Below, piece by piece: positions 8,238 to 15,843 of a DNA stretch of 64,000 nucleotides; the first letter of the stretch is position 1; the number at the start of each line of letters is the position of its first letter. Position numbers and translations under genes: made by a program. The stretch lies in the NCBI RefSeq assembly GCF_001905145.1, contig NZ_LWLB01000023.1, positions 124,001-188,000 on the forward strand, in the 5' to 3' direction. The notes below the pieces were generated by a model that ran no database searches, was not told where the DNA came from, and saw only the letters and a program-made list of their open reading frames with translations. Source of the stretch: Nocardiopsis sp. TSRI0078. Its GTDB lineage: Bacteria > Actinomycetota > Actinomycetes > Streptosporangiales > Streptosporangiaceae.

Positions 8238-9550
8238 CCGGTCCGGCCTTCCGGCGCCTGTACCTGCTCGTCATCCTGCTGCACCTGGTGGGGGACGTGG
8301 CGCTGAGCCCGTTCTACCCGCAGCTGTTCGAGCGGTTGTTCGGGGTCACCGGCACCGCCGCGACAGGAACCTTCATCTGGGTGTGCCGGGCCGCCGCCCT
8401 GGCCGCCATGCCCCTGTGGGGCCTGGCCGCCCGCCGCGCCCCCATGCGGACCCTGGTGGTGGGCGCGCTGGCGGTGGCGGCGGTACTGGAGCTGGTGCTG
8501 GCCGCCGCGCCCACGTACACGGCGTTCCTGGTGCTGTCGGCCGCGCAGGTGGTGGTCACCATGGCCTTCACCCTGGCCTATCCGGCGTTCGTGGGCACCG
8601 GCCGCGACCGGCTGCGCGACGTGACGCTGTTCGCCTACGTGGTCAACGGCGGTGTCGTGGTGGCCACCGTGCTGGGCGCCGCCGTCATGGCCCTGCCCAA
8701 CCCGCGCTACGGGATCGCCGCGTGCGCGCTGCTGTACGTGGCCCTGGCGGTGCTGTGCCACCGCCACCTGCCCCGGACGGCCGACCGCACGGCGGTCGCC
8801 CCCGCCGCGGGCGAGGGGGCCGCCTCCGGCGGGGCCGGGCACGGCGGCGCACGCACGAGCGGACGCTTCGCCCACGGGGCGACCGGAGGCGGCGCTCCCG
8901 TGTACGGCGGGCCCGCACGCGCGGCCACGGCCGCCCTGGCGGCGGTGTGCGCGGCCGTGCTGGCCGCCGAGACCGCCCGCCTGGTGGTACGCCCCTTCTT
9001 CACCCTCTACGCGGAGGACGGCGGGACGGGCACCACGATGGCGGCCGTGCTGTTCCTGCTGCCCCAGGCCACGGTGCTCCTGGTCCTGCCGCTGGCGCGC
9101 CGGGCGCACGCCCTGCTGGGCCGGGCCCTGCTGCCGGTCGCCTGCCTGGTGGCCGCCCTGGGCCTGCTGGCGCAGTTCTCCACCCCCGACCCGCTCCTGC
9201 TCGCCCTGGGGCGCGTGGTGTTCGGAGCGGGACTGGGCCTGGGCCACGTCGCCCTGGACCTTCGGGTGTTCGAGGTCACCGGGGCACGCGGACCGGCCTT
9301 CTCGGCGGTGGCCACCGTGCGCGTGGGCGCGACCCTGGTCAGCCCCGTGCTGGCCAGCGCGCTGGCCGGGGCAGGCCTGGGCCTGCCCCTGGCGGCGGGG
9401 GCCGCCCTGTTCGGCGCGCTCGCCCTCACCCTGGCCCTGCTGCCCGCGCACCCGCCTCCCGGCACCACCGCTCCCGATCCCGCCCACACGCCCGAGCCCG
9501 CGCCCCAGACCACGACCGCGCACCGGACGGAAGACACACAGCATGCCTGA
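8234..9550 (+). CDS. MFS transporter, probable siderophore exporter
   Basis: Membrane protein of 438 residues with about 12 hydrophobic helices in two sets of six, split by a long Gly/Ala-rich cytoplasmic loop at about residues 180-225. The order of helices and AMPLWGLAARRAPMRTLVVG (the loop 2-3 region) fit the major facilitator superfamily. It starts with GTG at 8234, overlapping the hydroxylase stop (GTGA), and its end overlaps the next start by 8 bases. Exporters in this position in NIS siderophore operons release the finished molecule; that function is inferred from context. The tail is Pro/Thr-rich and probably disordered. Confidence 0.9.
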   Translation: MTGPAFRRLYLLVILLHLVGDVALSPFYPQLFERLFGVTGTAATGTFIWVCRAAALAAMPLWGLAARRAPMRTLVVGALAVAAVLELVLAAAPTYTAFLVLSAAQVVVTMAFTLAYPAFVGTGRDRLRDVTLFAYVVNGGVVVATVLGAAVMALPNPRYGIAACALLYVALAVLCHRHLPRTADRTAVAPAAGEGAASGGAGHGGARTSGRFAHGATGGGAPVYGGPARAATAALAAVCAAVLAAETARLVVRPFFTLYAEDGGTGTTMAAVLFLLPQATVLLVLPLARRAHALLGRALLPVACLVAALGLLAQFSTPDPLLLALGRVVFGAGLGLGHVALDLRVFEVTGARGPAFSAVATVRVGATLVSPVLASALAGAGLGLPLAAGAALFGALALTLALLPAHPPPGTTAPDPAHTPEPAPQTTTAHRTEDTQHA

Positions 9551-11369
9551 GACCGCACAGACCGCACACGCCTCCCACGACGACGCCTCCGCCGTGACCA
9601 CCGACCCCGACACCTGGCGCCGCGCCGGCCGGCGCCTGCTCGCCCACATGATCGGCGAGATGGCCTACGAGGAGATGGTCATGCCCCGGCCCGAGCCCGG
9701 CGAGGACTCCTGGACCCTGGCCGTGGACGGCGGGGTGGCCTACGCCTTCACCGCCCGCAGGGGCGGGTTCGGCTCCTGGCACGTGGACCCCGCCTCCCTC
9801 ACCCGCACCACCGACCGCGGCCGTGAGCCCGCATGGGACCCCACCCTGTTCGTCACCGACGCCCAGAAGACCGTGGGCCTGCCCGGCGACTCCCTGGCCG
9901 AGGTGGTGCGCGACCTGATGGCCACGCACGCCGCCGACGCCCGCCTGACGGCCGCCTCCCTGGACGCCGCCGACCTGGCCGACCTGCCCTACGAGGACCT
10001 GGAGGGATACCAGACCGGGCACCCCTGCATCTTCGTCAACAAGGGGCGCCTGGGCTTCTCCGCCGCCGACGCCGCCCGCTACACCCCCGAGGCGCGCGGC
10101 GCCTTCCGGCTGGTGTGGATCGCCGTCCACCCCGACCTGGGCCGCTTCCAGGCGATGGCCGGAACCGACCGCGCCGCCCTGCTGGACGGTGAGCTGGACG
10201 CCGACCAGCGCGACGCGTTCGCCGAGCGGATCCGCGAGCGGGGCGGCGACCCCGACGCCTACCTGTGGCTGCCGGTGCACCCCTTCCAGTGGGACGAGGT
10301 CATCGCCCCGCTGTTCGCCTCCGAGATCGCCCTGGGGCGCATGGTGCGCCTGGGGCACAGCCGCGACCGCTACCGGCCCTTCCAGTCCATCCGCACCCTG
10401 ATGAACCTGGACCGGCCCGAGCGGCTCAACGTCAAGGTGCCCCTGATGATCCGCAACACCCTGGTGTGGCGCGGGCTGTCGGGCACCCAGACCGGGTGCG
10501 CCCCGCACACCAGCACCTGGCTGCGGGACCTGGCCGGGCGCGACGCGTTCTTCGCGGAGACGGGGGTGGCCATGCTCGCCGAGCGGGCCTCGGCCACCGT
10601 CCCCCACCCGGTGTTCGACCGGATGCCGCAGGCCCCCTACCGCTTCCACGAGCTGCTGGGCGCCATCTGGCGCGAGCCGGTCCACCACCACCTGGCCCCG
10701 GGCGAGCGCGCCCGCACCATGGCCTGCCTGCTGCTGGAGGGCGCCGACGGGCGCGCGCTGGTCACCGAGCTGGTGGAGCGCTCCGGGCTGGGCGCCGAGG
10801 AGTGGCTGCGCCGCTTCCTGGGCGCGCTGTTCCCGCCCGTGCTGCACTACCTGTACCGGTACGGGGCCTCCTTCACCCCGCACGGGGAGAACGTCGTGCT
10901 CGTCTTCGACGCCGACGAGGCGCCCGCGCGCATCGCGCTGAAGGACTTCGGCTCGGACGTGGAGCTGCTGCCCTTCGACCTGCCCGAGTACGCCGAGATC
11001 CCCGACCACGTACGCGCGGTGCTGCACCGGTGGAAGCCCGAGGAGCTGGCGCACTCGGTGCTCTCGGCGATCTGCGCCGGGCACCTGCGCTTCCTCGCCG
11101 ACATCGTCCAGCGCCAGCTGGGCGTGCCCGACCGGCGGCTGTGGGAGCTGGCACGCGAACAGGTGCTGGCCTACCAGGAGCGCTTCCCCGAGCTGGCCGA
11201 GCGCTTCGCCTGGTTCGACCTGCTGGCCCCGAAGGTGGGCCGGGTCGCCCTGAACCGCGAGCAGCTCATGGGCGGCGGGTTCCACGAGCGGGCCGAACGC
11301 GACGCCGAGTTCGACGTCATGCACGGCCTGGTCGACAACCCGCTGGCCGTCCCGGAGGCCGGGCGTTGA
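9543..11369 (+). CDS. IucA/IucC-family NRPS-independent siderophore synthetase (first copy)
   Basis: ATP-dependent synthetase of 608 residues that joins a carboxylate, such as citrate or succinate, to an amine or hydroxylamine through an acyl adenylate. Family blocks are GHPCIFVNKGRLGFS (ATP-binding region), WLPVHPFQWDEVI, FQSIRTLMNLDRPERLNVKV, and FTPHGENVVLVF with the catalytic-site HGEN. A C-terminal FhuF-like ferric-reductase region follows (about residues 540-600). NVKVPLMIRNT, rather than the HYVKTALSVLN of DesD, suggests an aerobactin/rhizobactin-like rather than desferrioxamine-like enzyme. Its ATG lies inside the end of the MFS gene. It is clearly different from the second copy, so this is not a recent duplication. 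Confidence 0.95.
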   Translation: MPETAQTAHASHDDASAVTTDPDTWRRAGRRLLAHMIGEMAYEEMVMPRPEPGEDSWTLAVDGGVAYAFTARRGGFGSWHVDPASLTRTTDRGREPAWDPTLFVTDAQKTVGLPGDSLAEVVRDLMATHAADARLTAASLDAADLADLPYEDLEGYQTGHPCIFVNKGRLGFSAADAARYTPEARGAFRLVWIAVHPDLGRFQAMAGTDRAALLDGELDADQRDAFAERIRERGGDPDAYLWLPVHPFQWDEVIAPLFASEIALGRMVRLGHSRDRYRPFQSIRTLMNLDRPERLNVKVPLMIRNTLVWRGLSGTQTGCAPHTSTWLRDLAGRDAFFAETGVAMLAERASATVPHPVFDRMPQAPYRFHELLGAIWREPVHHHLAPGERARTMACLLLEGADGRALVTELVERSGLGAEEWLRRFLGALFPPVLHYLYRYGASFTPHGENVVLVFDADEAPARIALKDFGSDVELLPFDLPEYAEIPDHVRAVLHRWKPEELAHSVLSAICAGHLRFLADIVQRQLGVPDRRLWELAREQVLAYQERFPELAERFAWFDLLAPKVGRVALNREQLMGGGFHERAERDAEFDVMHGLVDNPLAVPEAGR

Positions 11370-11425
11370 GCCGCCCGGCGCCCGCCGAAGGCGCGTCCGC
11401 CACGCCCACGACCCCGGAGACACCG

Positions 11426-13393
11426 ATGCACACCCACCCCGCCCCGGGCGACGCGCCGGCCACGGCCCCCGGCACCGCCGACGCACCGCCCTCCCCGGCA
11501 CCCGCCGGGGAACCCGCTCCGGGTACCGGCGCCACCGTCCCGGCGGAGGGCGCGGCGCCGCCCCTGCCGGTGCCCTCGGAGCTGACCCGCGAGCGCTGGC
11601 GCCGGGCCGGCGACCACCTGGCGGCCAAGATGCTCGCCGAGCTGTGCTTCGAGTACGCGCTGCGCCCCGAGCCCGGGAAGGGCCCCTCCGACCCCGACGG
11701 CACCGGCCCCTGGCGCGCCCGCGTCCACCCCGGGGCCGCCTACCTGTTCCGCGGGCGGCGCACCACCATGGACGGCTGGCGGGTCGTGCCCGGCACCGCC
11801 CTGCGCGAGGACGCCGACGGCACCACCGCGCCCGCCTCGCCCTTCGCCCTGCTGCGCGACCTGGGCGCGGCCGGGATCGTGGACCCGGCCGTGGAGGCCT
11901 TCACCGTCGGGGAGCTGACCGCGACCCTGAGCTCCGACGCCCGCCTGGCCGAGTCCGCCGCCACCAGCGCCGACCTGGCCGACCTTCCCCATGCCTGGCT
12001 GGAGGGCCACCAGGGAGGCCACCCGTGGATCTTCGCCAACAAGGGCCGGGTGGGCTTTTCCGCCCGCGACCGGACCCAGTACCCGCCCGAGGCCCTGCGG
12101 TCCGTCCGCCTGCCGTGGATCGCCGTGCACCGCTCCCTGGCCGAGCACCACGGCGTGCCCGGCCTGGACCAGGAGGCGCTGCTCGCCGGTGAGCTGGGCC
12201 CGGACCTGACCGCGCTGTTCACCCGGCGGCTGGAGGAGGCCGCCCGGCGCACCGGGGCCGAGGCCGCCGAGTTCGTGTGGCTGCCGGTCCACCCCTGGCA
12301 GTGGGACGAGGTGGTGGTGCCCCTGTTCGCCGCCGAGCTCGCCGAGGGACTGATCGTGCCGCTGGGCGAGGCCGCCGACGACTACCTCCCCCAGCAGTCC
12401 ATCCGCACCTTCACCAACCTCACCCGTCCCGACCGGCTCAACGTCAAGCTGTCCCTGGCCATCCTCAACACGATGGTCTACCGGGGCATCCCCACCGAGC
12501 TGTGCCGGGCGGCGCCCGCCAGCACCCGGTGGGTGCACGCCCTGTACGAGGGCGACGCCTTCCTGTCCCAAAGGTGCCGGGTGATCCTGCCCGGCGAGGT
12601 CGCCGCCGTGGCCGTGCGCCACCCGGTCCTGGAGGACATCCCCGACGCCCCCTACCGGCACCGGCAACTCCTCGGCGCCCTGTGGCGCGAACCGGTCACC
12701 CAGCGGCTGGACCCGGGCGAGCGCGCCCGCACCCTGGCCGCGCTGCTGCACGTGGACGGCGGGGGGCGGGCGTTCACCGCCGAACTGGTGGAGCGCTCCG
12801 GCCTGGACGCCGAGGAGTGGCTGCGCGCCCTGTTGCGCGCCGTCCTGCCGCCCGTCCTGCACCTGCTCTACCGGTACGGGCTGGCGTTCAACCCGCACGG
12901 AGAGAACGCCATCGTGGTCTACGACGACCGGGACCGCCCCGTACGGCTGGCCGTCAAGGACTTCGTGGACGACATGAAGCTGCTGGACACCGACCTGCCC
13001 GAGTACGCCGGCCTGCCCGCCGAGGCGCTGGGCGTCCTGATGCGCTTCGACGCCGCCGAGCTGACCTCCTCCATCGCCAAGTCCCTGTTCGTGGGACACT
13101 TCCGCTACCTGGCACCGCTGGCGCAGGAGCAGCTCGGGGTGGCCGAGGAGCGGTTCTGGGAGCTGGTGCGCGCCGAGATCGACCGCTACCAGGAGGAGTT
13201 CCCCGAACTCGCCGACCGGTTCGCCCTGTTCGACCTCTCGGCGCCCTCCTTCGAGCGCGTGTGCCTGAACCGGGAGCGGCTGCTGGGCGGCGGCTACCAC
13301 GACCGGGCCGAGCGGGACGCCGAGTTCCACATGGACGCCCCGCCCGTCCCCAACCCGCTGCACACCGCCGCCCGGAGCGGAGGGCGCGCGTGA
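11426..13393 (+). CDS. IucA/IucC-family NRPS-independent siderophore synthetase (second copy)
   Basis: Second synthetase, 655 residues. Motifs match the first copy in order: GHPWIFANKGRVGFS, WLPVHPWQWDEVV, QQSIRTFTNLTRPDRLNVKL, AFNPHGENAIVVY, and a C-terminal LNRERLLGGGYHDRAERDAE block. Two unlike copies are typical of pathways that amidate both ends of citrate in turn (aerobactin, schizokinen, rhizobactin). The first 45 residues are Pro/Ala-rich and carry no motif. The ATG at 11426 has GGAGA before it; a TTG at 11366 overlapping the previous stop (TTGA), with GGAGG before it, is an equally plausible start and would add 20 residues. The stop overlaps the next gene's GTG. Confidence 0.94.
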   Translation: MHTHPAPGDAPATAPGTADAPPSPAPAGEPAPGTGATVPAEGAAPPLPVPSELTRERWRRAGDHLAAKMLAELCFEYALRPEPGKGPSDPDGTGPWRARVHPGAAYLFRGRRTTMDGWRVVPGTALREDADGTTAPASPFALLRDLGAAGIVDPAVEAFTVGELTATLSSDARLAESAATSADLADLPHAWLEGHQGGHPWIFANKGRVGFSARDRTQYPPEALRSVRLPWIAVHRSLAEHHGVPGLDQEALLAGELGPDLTALFTRRLEEAARRTGAEAAEFVWLPVHPWQWDEVVVPLFAAELAEGLIVPLGEAADDYLPQQSIRTFTNLTRPDRLNVKLSLAILNTMVYRGIPTELCRAAPASTRWVHALYEGDAFLSQRCRVILPGEVAAVAVRHPVLEDIPDAPYRHRQLLGALWREPVTQRLDPGERARTLAALLHVDGGGRAFTAELVERSGLDAEEWLRALLRAVLPPVLHLLYRYGLAFNPHGENAIVVYDDRDRPVRLAVKDFVDDMKLLDTDLPEYAGLPAEALGVLMRFDAAELTSSIAKSLFVGHFRYLAPLAQEQLGVAEERFWELVRAEIDRYQEEFPELADRFALFDLSAPSFERVCLNRERLLGGGYHDRAERDAEFHMDAPPVPNPLHTAARSGGRA

Positions 13394-14817
13394 GCCCGCT
13401 GATCGGCGACGGACTGCCGCCCCTGCGCGAGACCCTGCCCCCGGTCCCGCCACCGCCGCCCTTCCCGGTCCCGCTGGAGAGGCTGCGCGAGGACGCGGCC
13501 TCGGGTGCGGTCACCGACGTGATCGTGGCCCTGCCCGACCTGCAGGGAAGGGTGCAGGGCAGCCGTGTCAACCCGCACGACTTCACCGACCGGGTGCTCG
13601 CGCGGGGCTTCGACGCCTGCCTGTACCTGCTGGCCACCGACGTGGAGATGGAGTCGCGGCCCGGGTACGCCACCGACCCCTGGGGCGGCGGGCTGGGCGA
13701 CTTCGCGATCGTGCCCGACCCCGGCACGCTGCGCTACCTGCCCTGGGACCCCGGCACCGCCCTGGTCCTGGGCGACGCCCGCGACGCCGGGGGCCGCCCG
13801 GTGCCGGTGGCGCCGCGCCAGGTGCTGCGGGCCCAGCTGGACCGGCTGGCCGAACGCGGCTGGCACGCCCTGGCCGGGACCGAACTGGAGTTCCTGGTCT
13901 TTCGCGACTCCTACCAGGAGGCCTTCGAGGCCGACTACCGGAACCTGACCACCGCCACCCGGTTCAACTCCGACTACGCGCTGCCGGAGGTGACCGAGAT
14001 CGACCCGCTCATGCGCCGCATCCGCACCGCGATGGAGCGCACCGGCATGACGGTGGAGTCCGCGCGCGGGGAGTGCCACCCGGGCCAGTACGAGATCGTG
14101 TTCCGCTACGGCGACGCCCTGCGCGCCTGCGACAACCACGTGGTGTACAAGGCGGGCGCCCGCGCGCTGGCCGCCCAGGCCGGGGTGGCGCTGACCTTCA
14201 TGGCCAAGTTCGACGGGGGCGAGGGCAACTCCTGCCACGTGCACCTGTCGCTGCGCGACGGGACCGGCTCCCCGGTCTTCGCCGACGACGGCTCGGGCCG
14301 CCACGGCATGTCCAAGCACATGGAGCACTTCGTGGCCGGTCAGCTGGCGTGCATGCGCGACTTCGCGCTGCTGTCCGCGCCCAACGTCAACTCCTTCAAG
14401 CGCCTCTCACCGCAGGGGTACGCGCCCAACACGGTCTCGTGGGGGCTGGACAACCGCACGTGCCCGGTGCGGGTGGTGGGCTCGGGCGAGTCGGCGCGCA
14501 TCGAGTTCCGGGTGCCCGGCGGGGACGCCAACCCCTACCTGGCGGTGGCGGGGATCGTCGCGGCGGGGCTGTACGGCATCGACCACGCGCTGCCGCTGCC
14601 CGAACCGACACACGGCGACGCCTCGGCCGCGGACCTGCCCCGCCTGCCCGCGTCCCTGGAGGAGGCGGTGCTGGCCTGGGAGTCCAGCGGCATCGCCCGG
14701 ACCTGCTTCGGCCCGGACGTGGTGCGCCACTACGCGGCCGCGGGCCGCGCGGAGCTGGCGGCGTTCTCGGCCTCGGTCACCGACTTCGAGCTCCGCCGCC
14801 ACTTCGAACGCGGGTGA
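13390..14817 (+). CDS. Glutamine-synthetase-like ligase (PuuA / GlnA3 / GlnA4-type, gamma-glutamyl-amine synthetase)
   Basis: ATP-dependent amine ligase of 475 residues. Catalytic blocks of the GS fold are all present: ELEFLVF (metal glutamate), GECHPGQYEIVFRYGDAL, GNSCHVHLSL (ATP/metal histidine), NRTCPVRVVG (phosphate arginine) and IEFRVPGGDANPYL. The N-terminal block around DVEMESRPGYATDPWGGG is that of the gamma-glutamylpolyamine/ethanolamine synthetase branch, not of assimilatory GlnA. The GTG at 13390 overlaps the second synthetase stop and GGAGGG precedes it, so it belongs to the siderophore operon. A GS-like ligase here is unexpected; it may glutamylate a diamine or a siderophore intermediate. 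The function is inferred. Confidence 0.88.
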   Translation: MSPLIGDGLPPLRETLPPVPPPPPFPVPLERLREDAASGAVTDVIVALPDLQGRVQGSRVNPHDFTDRVLARGFDACLYLLATDVEMESRPGYATDPWGGGLGDFAIVPDPGTLRYLPWDPGTALVLGDARDAGGRPVPVAPRQVLRAQLDRLAERGWHALAGTELEFLVFRDSYQEAFEADYRNLTTATRFNSDYALPEVTEIDPLMRRIRTAMERTGMTVESARGECHPGQYEIVFRYGDALRACDNHVVYKAGARALAAQAGVALTFMAKFDGGEGNSCHVHLSLRDGTGSPVFADDGSGRHGMSKHMEHFVAGQLACMRDFALLSAPNVNSFKRLSPQGYAPNTVSWGLDNRTCPVRVVGSGESARIEFRVPGGDANPYLAVAGIVAAGLYGIDHALPLPEPTHGDASAADLPRLPASLEEAVLAWESSGIARTCFGPDVVRHYAAAGRAELAAFSASVTDFELRRHFERG

Positions 14818-14823
14818 GGCCCG

Positions 14824-14857
14824 CCGCTCCCCGCCGAACCGCCCCGGCGGGGAGCGG
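14824..14857. terminator. Bidirectional terminator between the siderophore operon and the DUF952 gene
   Basis: CCGCTCCCCGCC (14824-14835) and GGCGGGGAGCGG (14846-14857) form a perfect 12-bp stem with a 10-base loop. It fills the gap between two convergent genes, ending right at the minus-strand stop codon. There is no T-run, as usual in this GC-rich DNA. Confidence 0.75.
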
Positions 14858-15691
14858 TCACAGCGTCCGGGGGAAGCGCAGGCTGCCTCCCGGGTCGGCG
14901 ATCTCCAGGTCCTCGAACTCGAAGGCGGGCGAGGCGACGCAGGTGGCCAGGGTCTCCTGGGTGGCGAACGGGCGGGCCCTCTGCCAGGTCCCCGGCGGAA
15001 CCACCACCTGGAGCTCCTGCCCCGCCTCGACGTGCGGTCCCAGGATGTGCCGCTCCTCCTCGGCCGGGGAGGGCCCGGAGCCGCCGAGCCCGACGATGGC
15101 CGGGCCTCCGCGGTCGAAGGACCACAGCTGCGCCGAGCGCAGCCGGTGCCACCGGCACCGCTCCCCCGGCCCGAGCATGAACTGGATGGCCGAGGCCGTC
15201 TCCCGGTCGCCGTCGAAGCCCTCCGGGCGCGTCCACATCCCGCTGCGCCACAGGCCGCGGAACCAGCCGCCCTCCGGGTGCGGGAACAGGTCCAGCACCT
15301 CGGCCGTCTGGCTGCGCTGCTCCACCGCGGTGAACACGCCGGGCGGCTCGCGGCGCAGGTAGCGCACCCCCACCACGGCCTCGCGCGGGATGGGCCCGTA
15401 GATGCGCGGGAGGAGCGCCGACTCCTCCACCGCGACGCCGCCGCCCCGGCCCGCCGACGGCTTCGTGGAGAGGGGCTCCCACTCCACCTCGCACGCCAGG
15501 CGCGCGGTGTCCACCACCAGGACGCAGTAGGGCTCCGTGGCCGGGCCGTAGAGGCTGTTGGCGACCGTCAGGACGGCCTGCTCGTCGGGGCAGGCGTGCA
15601 CGAACCCGTCGGTGTGCAGGCTCTCCGCTTCCAGGTCGCCGGTGCCGGACCGCCATCGGGCCAGCTCCGTCATGTGCAGCACATAGTGCAT
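14858..15691 (-). CDS. Fusion of DUF952 and DUF985 (cupin) domains, function unknown
   Basis: Protein of 277 residues in two parts. Residues 1 to about 120 match DUF952: YVLHMTELARW at the start, TDGFVHAC, a VLVVD strand, and RIYGPIPREAVVGV at the end. Residues from about 130 on match the DUF985/cupin_5 domain: LDLFPHPEGGWFRGLW, then AIQFMLGPGERCRWHRLRSA, and PPGTWQRARP. Both families are usually small single-domain proteins of unknown role; cupin folds often bind a metal or small ligand. The ATG at 15691 follows GTGGAGG. It is transcribed toward the siderophore operon and separated from it by a strong terminator, so a link to iron is not suggested. Confidence 0.8.
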   Translation of the reverse strand: MHYVLHMTELARWRSGTGDLEAESLHTDGFVHACPDEQAVLTVANSLYGPATEPYCVLVVDTARLACEVEWEPLSTKPSAGRGGGVAVEESALLPRIYGPIPREAVVGVRYLRREPPGVFTAVEQRSQTAEVLDLFPHPEGGWFRGLWRSGMWTRPEGFDGDRETASAIQFMLGPGERCRWHRLRSAQLWSFDRGGPAIVGLGGSGPSPAEEERHILGPHVEAGQELQVVVPPGTWQRARPFATQETLATCVASPAFEFEDLEIADPGGSLRFPRTL

Positions 15692-15814
15692 TGCCTCCAC
15701 CCCGCCACACACGAATCACTGGTACCAGGGACCAGAGCCGCCCCTTGCACAGCTCCTTCCCCACACGACACGCCCGCAATCCACCGTTCCTCCCCCCCTG
15801 TCGGGGAGACGGGA

Positions 15815-15832
15815 TCGGGCACGCGTGCCCGA
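15815..15832. terminator. Palindrome just after menD
   Basis: TCGGGCACGCGTGCCCGA is a perfect 18-base palindrome located 12 bases past the menD stop on the minus strand. It could fold as a short hairpin and probably ends the menD transcript. The rest of the 152-base gap before the DUF952 gene shows nothing else. Confidence 0.5.
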
Positions 15833-15843
15833 GGGGGCGAGAC

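Noticed and set aside
11366-11425. TTG at 11366 as the start of the second IucA/IucC gene
   Set aside because: It has a good ribosome site and a TTGA overlap, so it remains possible. I kept the ATG at 11426 because it also has a site and the 20 added residues are low-complexity.
4550-14817. Reading the operon as a plain desferrioxamine (desABCD) cluster
   Set aside because: Neither synthetase has the DesD-type HYVKTALSVLN block, there are two of them, and the GNAT is not clearly DesC-like. The extra ligase and second decarboxylase do not fit.
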